From Dehalococcoidales bacterium (GTDB lineage Bacteria; Chloroflexota; Dehalococcoidia; Dehalococcoidales; UBA2162), in NCBI GenBank assembly GCA_020343555.1, contig CP070800.1, forward strand, positions 1,842,489-1,855,892: DNA of 13,404 bases. The letters run 5' to 3'. The position numbers were made by a program, and so were the translations under genes. Below the pieces are notes generated by a model. It searched no databases and was not told the DNA's origin. It saw nothing but the letters and a program-made list of their open reading frames with translations. Of the stretch, positions 1-6,575 are shown piece by piece (positions within the stretch are counted from its first letter, which is position 1; every line of letters begins with the position of its first letter).

Positions 1-284
1 GAGTCCTGTTCTGGCTGATGGGGCCAATGATGTACGGTCGTAATATGTCCGACGGCATAGCAGAACTGGATGCCGAAGACAGATTCAATTTCAAGGAATG
101 GCTTCCCGAAATAAAAGTTCCCACGCTGGTTATCGGCGGTGCTGAAGACCCGTTATATCCCATGAAAGAGACCGCTGAAGGAATTCCCGGTGCAAAGCTT
201 ATGCTCTACGAAAACGCCGGACACTCTGCTATGATGAAAAAAGAACTTCAGCAGGATATAGTGAATTTCCTGAACGAGGAATAA
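1..284 (+). CDS. Alpha/beta hydrolase fold protein, C-terminal part (5' end outside window)
   Basis: The reading frame is open to the left edge of the window (first whole codon at base 3), so only about the last 93 residues are present. They form the typical end of an alpha/beta hydrolase. A beta strand followed by the acid of the catalytic triad is seen in PTLVIGGAEDPLYP, and the catalytic histidine is in NAGHSAMM, followed by a final helix ending in VNFLNEE. The nucleophile elbow would lie upstream and cannot be seen, so the substrate (ester, epoxide, lactone, C-C bond or haloalkane) cannot be inferred. The gene ends with TAA and converges on the minus-strand anti-sigma locus, with 15 bases between them and no clear terminator. 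The family assignment is firm; the reaction is unknown. Confidence 0.85.
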   Translation, partial: VLFWLMGPMMYGRNMSDGIAELDAEDRFNFKEWLPEIKVPTLVIGGAEDPLYPMKETAEGIPGAKLMLYENAGHSAMMKKELQQDIVNFLNEE

Positions 285-299
285 ATAATTCCATCGATC

Positions 300-1028
300 T
301 TATTTTATCCCTCCGAAATTCTCCATACTCATTTCATTCCATCCCTCTAATAACTCCCCGGATTCATCGAACGGTGGTGTGATAATTATTACCTCATTAA
401 AGTCATAATACTTTTTGACACCCGTACTTTTATATGGATCACCAGTTGGAGATGTATCCGGGAGAGTTTGTATCATATAATTCCATTGACGAATCAAGTA
501 ATCATCTTTTCCAAACCAGAACTCATGTGATTGTTCCTGACTACGAATTCTTACTTCAACCGACTCTGTGAACTCGTCGATATCTTGATACCATGACGGA
601 AATTCCTCTATTATGCTCTCATACCTACGTATGATGGAAGGACGTATATAATCCAACCATTTTTCAACATCAACAATCCCCTTGTAATGGTAACAGTCGG
701 TACCGTCAATTATTTCATCCGGTAATTTCTTAATATTAGTAAGTGTGTTGAGAATATCGAGGGTCTTTTCCTTTGTAGGAATCATCTCACTAAATCTTTC
801 TATAATATCTGAAAACACGTGATATTGACGTGTGTACATATGATCTCCTATAACAATTATCTCTTTAGGATAGTTCCACCAGTTGTATATTTTATCCATT
901 CGATTTATTGTGTAGTGATAACGGTCTGGATCGGCATATCTAAACTCTCGTTGGTATGTGTAAACGAGTTCGTCACTCTTAACCCATTGGATATATCCAT
1001 CCTACAGAATTCGAAAAGATTCAAGCTT
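300..1028 (-). pseudogene. Detached extracytoplasmic LppX/LolA-like sensor domain of the anti-sigma protein
   Basis: This stretch continues in exactly the reading frame of the membrane anti-sigma gene upstream, beginning with the codon after its TAG stop (1029-1031) and containing one more TAG at 1002-1004. After that the frame is open for 233 codons to a TAA at 300-302. The product looks like the mixed beta-sheet domain of LppX/LolA-type lipid-binding lipoproteins, which in many Chloroflexota and Actinobacteria is also found outside the membrane: YADPDRYHYTINR, then KEIIVIGDHMYTRQ, a helical segment GIVDVEKWLDY, and sheet strands around VEVRIRSQEQ and DFNEVIIITPPFD. No ATG, GTG or TTG lies between the second TAG and Met at 897-899, so separate translation could start only there. 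That would remove the first strands and leave 199 residues without a signal peptide. It is most simply a domain lost through nonsense mutations, or one reached by stop-codon readthrough. The domain family is inferred from sequence pattern only. Confidence 0.7.
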
Positions 1029-1031
1029 CTA
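1002..1031 (-). other. Two in-frame TAG codons interrupting the anti-sigma gene
   Basis: Read on the minus strand in the frame of the gene starting at 1340, codon 104 (1031-1029) and codon 113 (1004-1002) are both TAG. The eight codons between them read KLESFRIL. Residues before (SVIAKACTAI) and after (DGYIQWVKSDELVYTY) join smoothly into the usual start of an LppX/LolA-like domain, so nothing seems to be missing apart from the two residues replaced by stops. Each TAG is one base change from CAG, AAG or GAG. TAG also ends the MFS gene, proS and the small gene at 12830-13069. Each of those lacks a close back-up stop, so TAG appears to be a normal stop in this genome. Confidence 0.9.
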
Positions 1032-1340
1032 TATAGCCGTGCATGCTTTGGCAATTACACTCGAAGAAGTGAGAAATATGCCAGAGAGTTGGAGTGCCAG
1101 AAAAATAATTACTATCACTATAAATGAAATTGACACCATCAGTACCCCGGCTTTATTGAGCTGCCTGTTTTGCACCACACGCAACCTCAGACTACTGAGT
1201 AAACCATTACGTTCACCTTCCGCCTGAAGCGAATAATAGTGTTCAAGCAGCGAAGCTTTTAACTCCTCACGATGATCTGCCGATTGTATATCCGGCAGGA
1301 TCATGTTTTCCAGTCTTTTTTCGATGTCCTCCGCTGTCAT
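1029..1340 (-). CDS. Anti-sigma factor-like membrane protein, N-terminal part (cytoplasmic domain plus TM helix)
   Basis: The 103-residue product has a charged cytoplasmic part (residues 1-62) with the pattern LENMILPDI...HREELKASLLEHY, which I associate with small regulatory proteins paired to ECF sigma factors. One strongly hydrophobic segment follows (about 64-87, VLMVSISFIVIVIIFLAL), and 16 residues lie outside before a TAG. Its ATG overlaps the TGA of the sigma gene (ATGA), with a purine-rich ribosome site inside the sigma 3' end, so the two are translationally coupled. Known sigma / anti-sigma pairs share this layout, the second protein holding the sigma factor at the membrane. The reading frame continues beyond the TAG into a sensor-like domain, so this piece is either a truncated anti-sigma factor or the short form of a readthrough pair. 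Anti-sigma function is inferred from position and architecture; no zinc-binding HxxxCxxC motif is present. Confidence 0.75.
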   Translation of the reverse strand: MTAEDIEKRLENMILPDIQSADHREELKASLLEHYYSLQAEGERNGLLSSLRLRVVQNRQLNKAGVLMVSISFIVIVIIFLALQLSGIFLTSSSVIAKACTAI

Positions 1341-1897
1341 TCTTCCTTCTCCGCTTCTATCATCTTACGTAGAGCGTCAATCCCCCGATGAAGAGTCGAT
1401 TTTACCGTACCTTCCGGTTTCTGCAGTATCTGTGCTATGTCCAGCATGCTCAGATCCTCGAAATACCTTAAAGCTATAACCTCCTGGTGCTTTGATGACA
1501 GCCTGGATAAATATTTATGTAGATCGAGATAGTCGTCATATGCTCTGATATTCTCCTGGGATTCGGTCATTCCCTGTCGGAAATCAGGATTGTCCAAATT
1601 AACTCCCTTCTCATAATTTAATTCGCGTTTTGTATTATGATAGTGGTCGATTATTTCCCGATTAGCTATCCGGTAAAGCCAGTGAGAAAACGGTACTCCC
1701 TGCCAACGAAACTTCCCGATGTTTTTCAACGCCTTGAAAAACACCTCCGACGTAATATCTTTTGCAGAATCGATATCGGCGCTACGCCTGAGCGTATACA
1801 CGAATATCTGGTCGTAATACATATCGTACAATTCACCAAATGCTTCGGAAGAGTATTTAGCTCTTTCTACCAGGTCTTTCTCTTGTTCGAGATTCAT
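1337..1897 (-). CDS. ECF-type RNA polymerase sigma factor (sigma-70 family, RpoE/SigW-like)
   Basis: This 186-residue protein has the two domains of extracytoplasmic-function sigma factors. Region 2 spans about residues 19-89 (AFGELYDMYYDQIFVYTLRR, then DITSEVFFKALKNI and HWLYRIANREIIDHY), which binds core polymerase and the -10 element. Region 4 spans about 125-179, with a helix-turn-helix in MLDIAQILQKPEGTVKSTLH that binds the -35 element. I chose the ATG at 1897 because residues from there align with the family. An in-frame ATG at 1927 would add ten residues (MVLIGCIIIE) with no ribosome site before it. The gene overlaps the anti-sigma gene by four bases. A perfect TATAAT on this strand at 1974-1969 gives a likely -10 box about 70 bases upstream. 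Targets are unknown. If the partner is broken, the sigma factor may be constitutively active or itself on the way to loss. Confidence 0.93.
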   Translation of the reverse strand: MNLEQEKDLVERAKYSSEAFGELYDMYYDQIFVYTLRRSADIDSAKDITSEVFFKALKNIGKFRWQGVPFSHWLYRIANREIIDHYHNTKRELNYEKGVNLDNPDFRQGMTESQENIRAYDDYLDLHKYLSRLSSKHQEVIALRYFEDLSMLDIAQILQKPEGTVKSTLHRGIDALRKMIEAEKEE

Positions 1898-1968
1898 CTC
1901 TATAATTATACAACCGATAAGAACCATAAAAAGTTACATTTACGAATTATTTCTTGCTCTAGAGAAAA

Positions 1969-1974
1969 ATTATA
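1969..1974 (-). promoter_or_regulatory. Putative -10 box of the sigma / anti-sigma operon
   Basis: A perfect TATAAT is read on the minus strand about 70 bases before the sigma factor start. No good -35 hexamer is found 16-18 bases further upstream, where the near-palindrome at 1983-2006 lies instead. This fits either a regulator-dependent promoter or a chance match in AT-rich DNA. Confidence 0.35.
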
Positions 1975-1982
1975 GACTTACA

Positions 1983-2006
1983 ATCTCACACAGTAATGTG
2001 TAAGAT
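1983..2006. promoter_or_regulatory. 24-bp near-palindrome, operator-like, in a divergent promoter region
   Basis: ATCTCACACA-GTAA-TGTGTAAGAT forms arms of ten bases with nine pairing. It lies between the divergent sigma factor gene and the short-chain dehydrogenase gene. A TATAAC hexamer (2009-2014) follows directly on the plus strand, so a bound dimeric regulator could block that promoter and reach the minus-strand one. The size and form fit TetR-, GntR- or MarR-type operators, but no such regulator gene is in the window. Confidence 0.5.
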
Positions 2007-2036
2007 AATATAACTGAAAAATCACGCGAGGTAGTT

Positions 2037-2801
2037 ATGAATAGAGTAAAGCACAAGATCGTTATTATAACCGGAGGTGGTTCTGGGATCGGCGAAGCGA
2101 CCGCTAAACTGTTAGCCAGGGAAGGCGCAACCGTCGCGATCGTCGATATCGACGACGAAGGCGGGAACAGGGTAGCTGGAGAGATTAATCGTACCGGCGG
2201 AAAAGTCGGTTTTTATCACCTCGATGTATCCATAGAAAAAGACGTGGAAAAGATTTTCACCGAAATCTTCGAAAAACATAATAAACTGGATGTACTGGTG
2301 AACTGTGCCGGGATCGTCGGCAGTGACGCTCCGCCGCATGAGATAACGAATGAGCAATGGGACACCGTGATGAACACCAATCTGAAAGGTCCTTTCTTCT
2401 GCACCAAATACGCTGTCCCTTACCTGAAACAAACCGGCGGTGGCAGCGTGGTCAACGTTTCATCCATCATGGGGATGCTTGCCGGCTCCACTATGGTCTA
2501 CAACACCTCTAAAAGCGGTGTACGCCATATGACGAAGAATGACGCCTATATTTATGCAAAAGACAACATACGCTTCAACTCGATACATCCCGGGTATATT
2601 ATCACTCCGCTATTTAAGAAACTGGCAGCCGAAAAAGACAGCCTCGAAGAATCGGTTTCCCGTGAAAGTCAGATGATCCCGATGGGCAGGATGGGAATGC
2701 CCGATGATATCGCCAACGGCATACTCTACCTTGCTTCCGACGAGTCCAGTTACGTGACAGGCTCGGAGTTGATAATCGACGGCGGTTGCATGATAGTATA
2801 A
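2037..2801 (+). CDS. Short-chain dehydrogenase/reductase (SDR), classical type
   Basis: This 254-residue NAD(P)-dependent oxidoreductase has the normal length and all classical SDR marks. The glycine-rich cofactor site TGGGSGIG is at 12-19, and an acidic residue at the end of strand 2 (D37 in AIVDID) favours NAD(H). NCAG is at 89-92, the active-site serine is in NVSS (140-143), and Y155 and K159 are in YNTSK. The SDEssYVTGSELIIDGG-like end closes the fold. The start is set by the ribosome site GAGGTAG a few bases before ATG. It most resembles secondary-alcohol, cyclic-alcohol and hydroxysteroid dehydrogenases of the FabG-like group, but the substrate cannot be told. It stands alone, divergent from the sigma gene and convergent with the flavoenzyme 27 bases away. 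The near-palindrome upstream suggests repression or induction by an unlinked regulator. Confidence 0.92.
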   Translation: MNRVKHKIVIITGGGSGIGEATAKLLAREGATVAIVDIDDEGGNRVAGEINRTGGKVGFYHLDVSIEKDVEKIFTEIFEKHNKLDVLVNCAGIVGSDAPPHEITNEQWDTVMNTNLKGPFFCTKYAVPYLKQTGGGSVVNVSSIMGMLAGSTMVYNTSKSGVRHMTKNDAYIYAKDNIRFNSIHPGYIITPLFKKLAAEKDSLEESVSRESQMIPMGRMGMPDDIANGILYLASDESSYVTGSELIIDGGCMIV

Positions 2802-2828
2802 GCTGTTGCCGTCATATCCTGGTTATAA

Positions 2829-4802
2829 TCAAATACCAAAAGCCGTCATATAGCCTTCATGGATGGCGTCTAAGCATCGGCGCGGGATTTTACAATCACC
2901 AATCTCGTACACCTCATCCAACCTGTCTTTAAGTGCTTTATAGAGCCGGTTTTCCGAGCGGTACCCGGTCGCCATGACGAAGGTATCGATATCCTCGATA
3001 ACACGTTCTTCACCGGTTATTGTGTCTGATACCGTGACCGTTTTTCCAGAAATTTCTTTGATCTCTGTCAGCGGGGTGACGGTTACTCCATTCCTTTTCA
3101 ATCGTTCCCAGATAACGGGAATATGAGTACCGTTACCCAGTGATTTCAGTCCCCAGTGGGCACAGATAGCCGGGGATTGGGTCATCAACTCGACCGACTT
3201 ACCTTGCTCGGCAAGAAAATCCGCCGTTGTCGGACCCTCCTGCATCCCCGTAGTCTCGAATACCAGTATCCTGTCTCCTGTATCCACCTGGTTTGTCAGC
3301 ACCTGTGAAGGGCTGACAACATTGTCTTGGTCACTTCCCGGTACAGGTAGTATGTAGGGGACAGCCCCGGTAGCAACGATAACCGCGTCAGGATTTTCTC
3401 CAATGATTAAATCGGGAGTTGCTTCGGTATTCAGCTCTATTTCCACTCCCAGTTTCTTTATCTGGGTTTCCAGGTATCGGATTACCTGACTGAATTCCAG
3501 TCGACCCGGAGCTCTGCTAAGAATATTGACCTGACCTCCCAGCTTGTCGCTCTTTTCATAAAGAATCACGTCATGACCTTTAATCGCAGCTACCCGTGCC
3601 GCTTCCATGCCACCTGGCCCCCCACCCACGACTATCACCTTCTTCTTTACCGCCGCCGGCTTTATGACAGCGTATTCTGTCGATTCTTTGTTGGCCACAG
3701 CATTCTGTAAACAGGTGGCTTCCTCTTCTGATTCCCAGCATCCCTGGTTACATCCGATGCATAGTCGGATATCATCCACCCGACCTTCTCGGGCTTTATT
3801 CGTAAATTCCGGGTCGGCGATCTGCCCCCGTACCAGCCCGATCATGTCAGTATGCCCTTCGGCTATGGAGTTTTCGGCAATTTCCGGCGTATTTATTCGG
3901 CTAGTTGCCACTACTGGGACAGATCCGACAACCTGCTTGATCCTGGAAGTCAGGGGGATGCTTATCGATCCGGCAGGAATATACATTGAACCAATCGTGT
4001 ACGCGTTCGACGGACCTTCACATCCCAGGCTTACTCCGAGCAGGTCTACATTTCCCGCATCAATCAGGGCTCTGGCTATTTCTACGGTATCATCGATTCC
4101 CATTCCTCCCTGGCAGTAATCGTCAGCGGATATTCTGATACTGACGATGAAATCTTTTCCCACAGTCGAACGTACCGCCGAGAGTATCCTCGTGGCAAAA
4201 TACGTCGGTTCTCCCCACTTGTCATCACGCTGGTTCGCCCATGTACTCCAGGACTGCTGGACGAGATCACCATGACAGGCATGAATCTGGATACCGTCGA
4301 CACCTCCCCGTTTGCATAACTCCGCGTATCGGGCAAACATCTCCACATTTTTCTCAAGATCCGCATTTTCCAAATTCTGCCATTCGGCAACACTCTCCAT
4401 CCTGGCTGCCAGTCCCGTATATCCCAGCGTCCCGTTCGAAGGGATCATGAGAAACGCGTCACTGAATATGTAGAGCTGTATAAGGCAGAGGGTATCGTAT
4501 TTGTGCACAGCATCAGCGAGTCTTTGGAGTTTGGGGATCAGTTTATCCGGAGTAGGAGGATACGAGGGAGTCGGACCCAGGCGTATCGGCCTGTCATAAC
4601 AACCCAGGTTGCCGACAATCGTCAAACCGCAACCGCCCCTGGCCCGGGTAGCCTGGTACTCAACAAAAGCATCACCATCTGCACTGTCATCCATAAAAGG
4701 AAGCGAAGGTACGCCGTGCGCCGGAAACACTACTCGGTTCTTCGCAGTCTTCGGTCCGATCTTAATCGGTGTAAATAGATGGGGAAATTGTTCGGTCATC
4801 AT
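2829..4802 (-). CDS. NADH:flavin oxidoreductase with Fe-S and FAD/NAD domains (2,4-dienoyl-CoA reductase / TMADH type)
   Basis: This 657-residue protein is complete for its family. Residues 1-345 form an Old Yellow Enzyme-like FMN TIM barrel (FTPIKIG...KNRVVFPAHG near the start, IQIHACHGDL at 171-180, NQRDDKWGE at 190-198). Cysteines 348, 351, 355 and 364 in RLCIGCNQGCW...TC should bind a 4Fe-4S cluster. The last gap, eight residues, is shorter than I recall for E. coli FadH. Residues 388-480 hold the GGGPGGMEA dinucleotide fold and an ATGA motif; a second ATG motif and IGD follow near 611 and 634. Such enzymes pass electrons from NAD(P)H through FAD and Fe-S to FMN and reduce activated C=C bonds, or oxidise amines in reverse. 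The substrate here is unknown. GGAGG stands three bases before the first ATG (4802) and six before a second (4799), so translation may begin at either. It converges on the SDR gene. Confidence 0.92.
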   Translation of the reverse strand: MMTEQFPHLFTPIKIGPKTAKNRVVFPAHGVPSLPFMDDSADGDAFVEYQATRARGGCGLTIVGNLGCYDRPIRLGPTPSYPPTPDKLIPKLQRLADAVHKYDTLCLIQLYIFSDAFLMIPSNGTLGYTGLAARMESVAEWQNLENADLEKNVEMFARYAELCKRGGVDGIQIHACHGDLVQQSWSTWANQRDDKWGEPTYFATRILSAVRSTVGKDFIVSIRISADDYCQGGMGIDDTVEIARALIDAGNVDLLGVSLGCEGPSNAYTIGSMYIPAGSISIPLTSRIKQVVGSVPVVATSRINTPEIAENSIAEGHTDMIGLVRGQIADPEFTNKAREGRVDDIRLCIGCNQGCWESEEEATCLQNAVANKESTEYAVIKPAAVKKKVIVVGGGPGGMEAARVAAIKGHDVILYEKSDKLGGQVNILSRAPGRLEFSQVIRYLETQIKKLGVEIELNTEATPDLIIGENPDAVIVATGAVPYILPVPGSDQDNVVSPSQVLTNQVDTGDRILVFETTGMQEGPTTADFLAEQGKSVELMTQSPAICAHWGLKSLGNGTHIPVIWERLKRNGVTVTPLTEIKEISGKTVTVSDTITGEERVIEDIDTFVMATGYRSENRLYKALKDRLDEVYEIGDCKIPRRCLDAIHEGYMTAFGI

Positions 4803-4951
4803 TATCCTCCGGAGATATACTTTGCAGCATCAGGAATATACTACAGGATTCCACCGTGATTATCACCATTTTCCTGAAAATAGCATTTATCTTGCGTGAA
4901 TACTTCCAATATCTAAGGAATACGGTTACAATTAGTACCGGAAAGAGTTTC

Positions 4952-4966
4952 ACCGTAGATTACGGT
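4952..4966. promoter_or_regulatory. Inverted repeat ACCGTA-GAT-TACGGT before the MFS gene
   Basis: This perfect 6+3+6 inverted repeat lies in the 246-base divergent region between the flavoenzyme and the MFS exporter. A further TACGGT half-site is at 4921-4926. It could be an operator for a local efflux or redox regulator. The arms are short, so chance is not excluded. No clear -35/-10 pair was found next to it. Confidence 0.35.
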
Positions 4967-5048
4967 ATTGCTGCAAACCGGTCATATCCATTATCGACTC
5001 AAGACTACTCGCCATATTATGTAAATAATCGGTTAATTATCACGTAAA

Positions 5049-6332
5049 TTGAATCAAAATTCTTCGGAACAGGACACCACACAAAAAATAGGCACGTTCG
5101 CTTCACTGCGTATCCATAATTACCGTATGCTGTTTACGGGTACCACGCTATCAAATGCAGCCCAGTGGATACAGCAGGTCACGCTTAATTGGCTTATCTA
5201 CGATATCTCCGGATCCGGCACTCTGCTTGGTACGGTAAACCTGGTACGTTCAATAGCGGCTATAGCCATGATTCCGGCAGCCGGAATTCTGATTGATCGC
5301 CTGAAACGCCGGCGTCTCATGATGTTCAACAACAACTGGCAGCTTGTTATTACGGCAGGTTTCGGTATTCTCCTGTTAATGGATTTAAACCAGATGGTAT
5401 ATGTGTTTATCTTTGCCATACTGGGCGGCGTCATAGGAACGACAGATAACACACTTCGCCAGGTTCTGGTGTTCGACCTCCTTCCCCGTTATCTCACACC
5501 TAATGGAATGGCCCTCATTCAAACAGGATGGAGTCTTATGCGGTCATTAGGACCAGGACTTGGCGGTTTTCTCCTTCTCTGGGTTGGAGCAGGCGGAAAT
5601 TTCATGATACAGGCAGGTGCCTATGCTCTGATTATATTCACCATAATGAAAATCCACTTCCCGAAAAGAACCATCACCTCTACCGTAAAGAGTTCACCCT
5701 TGGAAAATATCAAGGAAGGCTTAAGATATATCAGGAACGAGCGTGTCACCCGGACTATCATGATGCTCGGGTTCGTTCTACCTTTACTCATTATTCCCAT
5801 CTTTACAGTTCTCCCTCCAATTTACGCCGTGGAAGTATTCGGAGATGACTCAGGCAGAATACTTGGATTCCTGATGGCATCGGTAGGACTGGGAGGTATT
5901 GTCGGCGGTTTCGTTACAGCCTCTCTCGGACGTATGGAAAGACGGGGTCTTCTCCAGCTTGGTTCGTTGTTCCTGCTCAGCCTGTCACTGGTCGGATTCG
6001 CCCTCACCGACATACTGGCTGTATCACTGTTGTTTTTGGTACTATCCGGTTTTTTCGAGATAATATTTCTCACAACCAACCAGACACTTTTGCAACTTTC
6101 GATACCGGACGACCTGCGGGGTCGTGTAACCAGTGTCGTTAATCTTAATATGGCGCTGCAACCACTCGGAGGGCTTATTGCCGGAGCTGGTTCCGACCTC
6201 CTGGGAGGTCCGAAAATGATCACGATCGGGATGGCAGGACTGGCAGCATTTGTCGTAGTAATCGTCCTTTTTATATCCCCAACTATCCGCAACTACAGAC
6301 TCAGCCAGGCGATCAAACCTGACGGTTCGTAG
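5049..6332 (+). CDS. MFS transporter, EntS/MFS_3-like exporter
   Basis: This 427-residue polytopic membrane protein is of major facilitator type, with about twelve hydrophobic segments. The start FASLRIHNYRMLFTGTTLSN, the loop 2-3 motif GILIDRLKRRRLMM (79-92) and GPGLGG (168-173) match the branch that contains the enterobactin exporter EntS and many putative macrolide or small-molecule exporters (Pfam MFS_3-like). It would use the proton gradient to expel an organic compound; the substrate is unknown. The start is TTG at 5049: an in-frame TAA lies five codons upstream and no ATG or GTG is available before the first membrane segment. No clear ribosome site precedes it, so expression may be weak or start selection unusual. 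It ends with TAG and has no operon partner. The family is firm; the exporter role is inferred. Confidence 0.88.
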   Translation: MNQNSSEQDTTQKIGTFASLRIHNYRMLFTGTTLSNAAQWIQQVTLNWLIYDISGSGTLLGTVNLVRSIAAIAMIPAAGILIDRLKRRRLMMFNNNWQLVITAGFGILLLMDLNQMVYVFIFAILGGVIGTTDNTLRQVLVFDLLPRYLTPNGMALIQTGWSLMRSLGPGLGGFLLLWVGAGGNFMIQAGAYALIIFTIMKIHFPKRTITSTVKSSPLENIKEGLRYIRNERVTRTIMMLGFVLPLLIIPIFTVLPPIYAVEVFGDDSGRILGFLMASVGLGGIVGGFVTASLGRMERRGLLQLGSLFLLSLSLVGFALTDILAVSLLFLVLSGFFEIIFLTTNQTLLQLSIPDDLRGRVTSVVNLNMALQPLGGLIAGAGSDLLGGPKMITIGMAGLAAFVVVIVLFISPTIRNYRLSQAIKPDGS

Positions 6333-6333
6333 A

Positions 6334-6345
6334 ATTTGTACAAAT
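6334..6345. repeat. 12-bp perfect palindrome just after the MFS gene
   Basis: ATTTGTACAAAT is a perfect palindrome one base after the MFS stop codon. It has no T-run after it, so it is not a convincing terminator. It could be a small binding site or chance. Confidence 0.3.
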
Positions 6346-6360
6346 CTGATTGGTACTGGT

Positions 6361-6413
6361 GTAATTGCGAATTTCGCCGTCAAGAGGTCCGCCCAAGACG
6401 GATAGCAATCCAT
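6361..6413. repeat. REP-like palindromic element, copy 1
   Basis: The element begins with ATTGCGAATTTCGCCGTCAA, has a CCGTC/GACGG stem, and ends in GATAGCAATCC. It aligns with copy 2 at 6420-6466: 18 of 24 bases match over the first part, and GCAATC is shared at the end. The GTCATTG...GCAATCT form is a common intergenic REP-like type in bacteria. This copy is more decayed than the second. Confidence 0.5.
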
Positions 6414-6419
6414 CCCTCT

Positions 6420-6466
6420 TTGTCATTGTGAGATTCGGCGTCAACAGCCGAGATGTTGCAATCTAT
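6420..6466. repeat. REP-like palindromic element, copy 2
   Basis: TTGTCATTGTGAGATTCGGC, loop GTCAACA, then GCCGAGATGTTGCAATCTAT. The TCGGC/GCCGA stem has a seven-base loop, and the outer part TCATTGTGAG...TTGCAATCT is typical of dispersed REP-like elements. It stands in the same orientation as copy 1, six bases further on, in the gap between the MFS gene and proS. It may be mobilised in trans by a RAYT-type transposase and may affect mRNA ends; neither can be shown here. Confidence 0.55.
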
Positions 6467-6575
6467 ATAAAAACTGATTTTGTCAACCGGAACCGAATAG
6501 TTCATCCGTAGACCGGGGTTACAAACTCAGGCATAAAAGTGTAATATAGATAATATCAAATGACGGAGAGGAAAG

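Noticed and set aside
819..1227. Plus-strand open frames across the anti-sigma locus
   Set aside because: They are shadows of the minus-strand frame, whose protein pattern and coupling to the sigma gene are clear.
300..1340. Genome-wide reassignment of TAG (for example pyrrolysine use) as the cause of the split gene
   Set aside because: The MFS gene, proS and the small gene at 12830-13069 end in TAG, and reading through the MFS and proS stops would add more than 30 unrelated residues each before the next stop. TAG therefore seems to be an ordinary stop. Local readthrough remains open.
3607..4119. 170-codon plus-strand open frame inside the flavoenzyme gene
   Set aside because: It lies wholly opposite a well-conserved part of the flavoenzyme (barrel end, Fe-S site, FAD motif) and is rich in Pro/Ser/Thr as expected for an antisense shadow.
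2037..6332. One catabolic operon of SDR, flavoenzyme and exporter
   Set aside because: The genes lie in opposing orientations with separate upstream regions, so at most they share a pathway, not a transcript.
6466..6575. Possible T-box or other riboswitch before proS
   Set aside because: No T-box core sequence (AGGGTGG...CCGCG type) and no terminator hairpin are present; the region looks like plain leader DNA.
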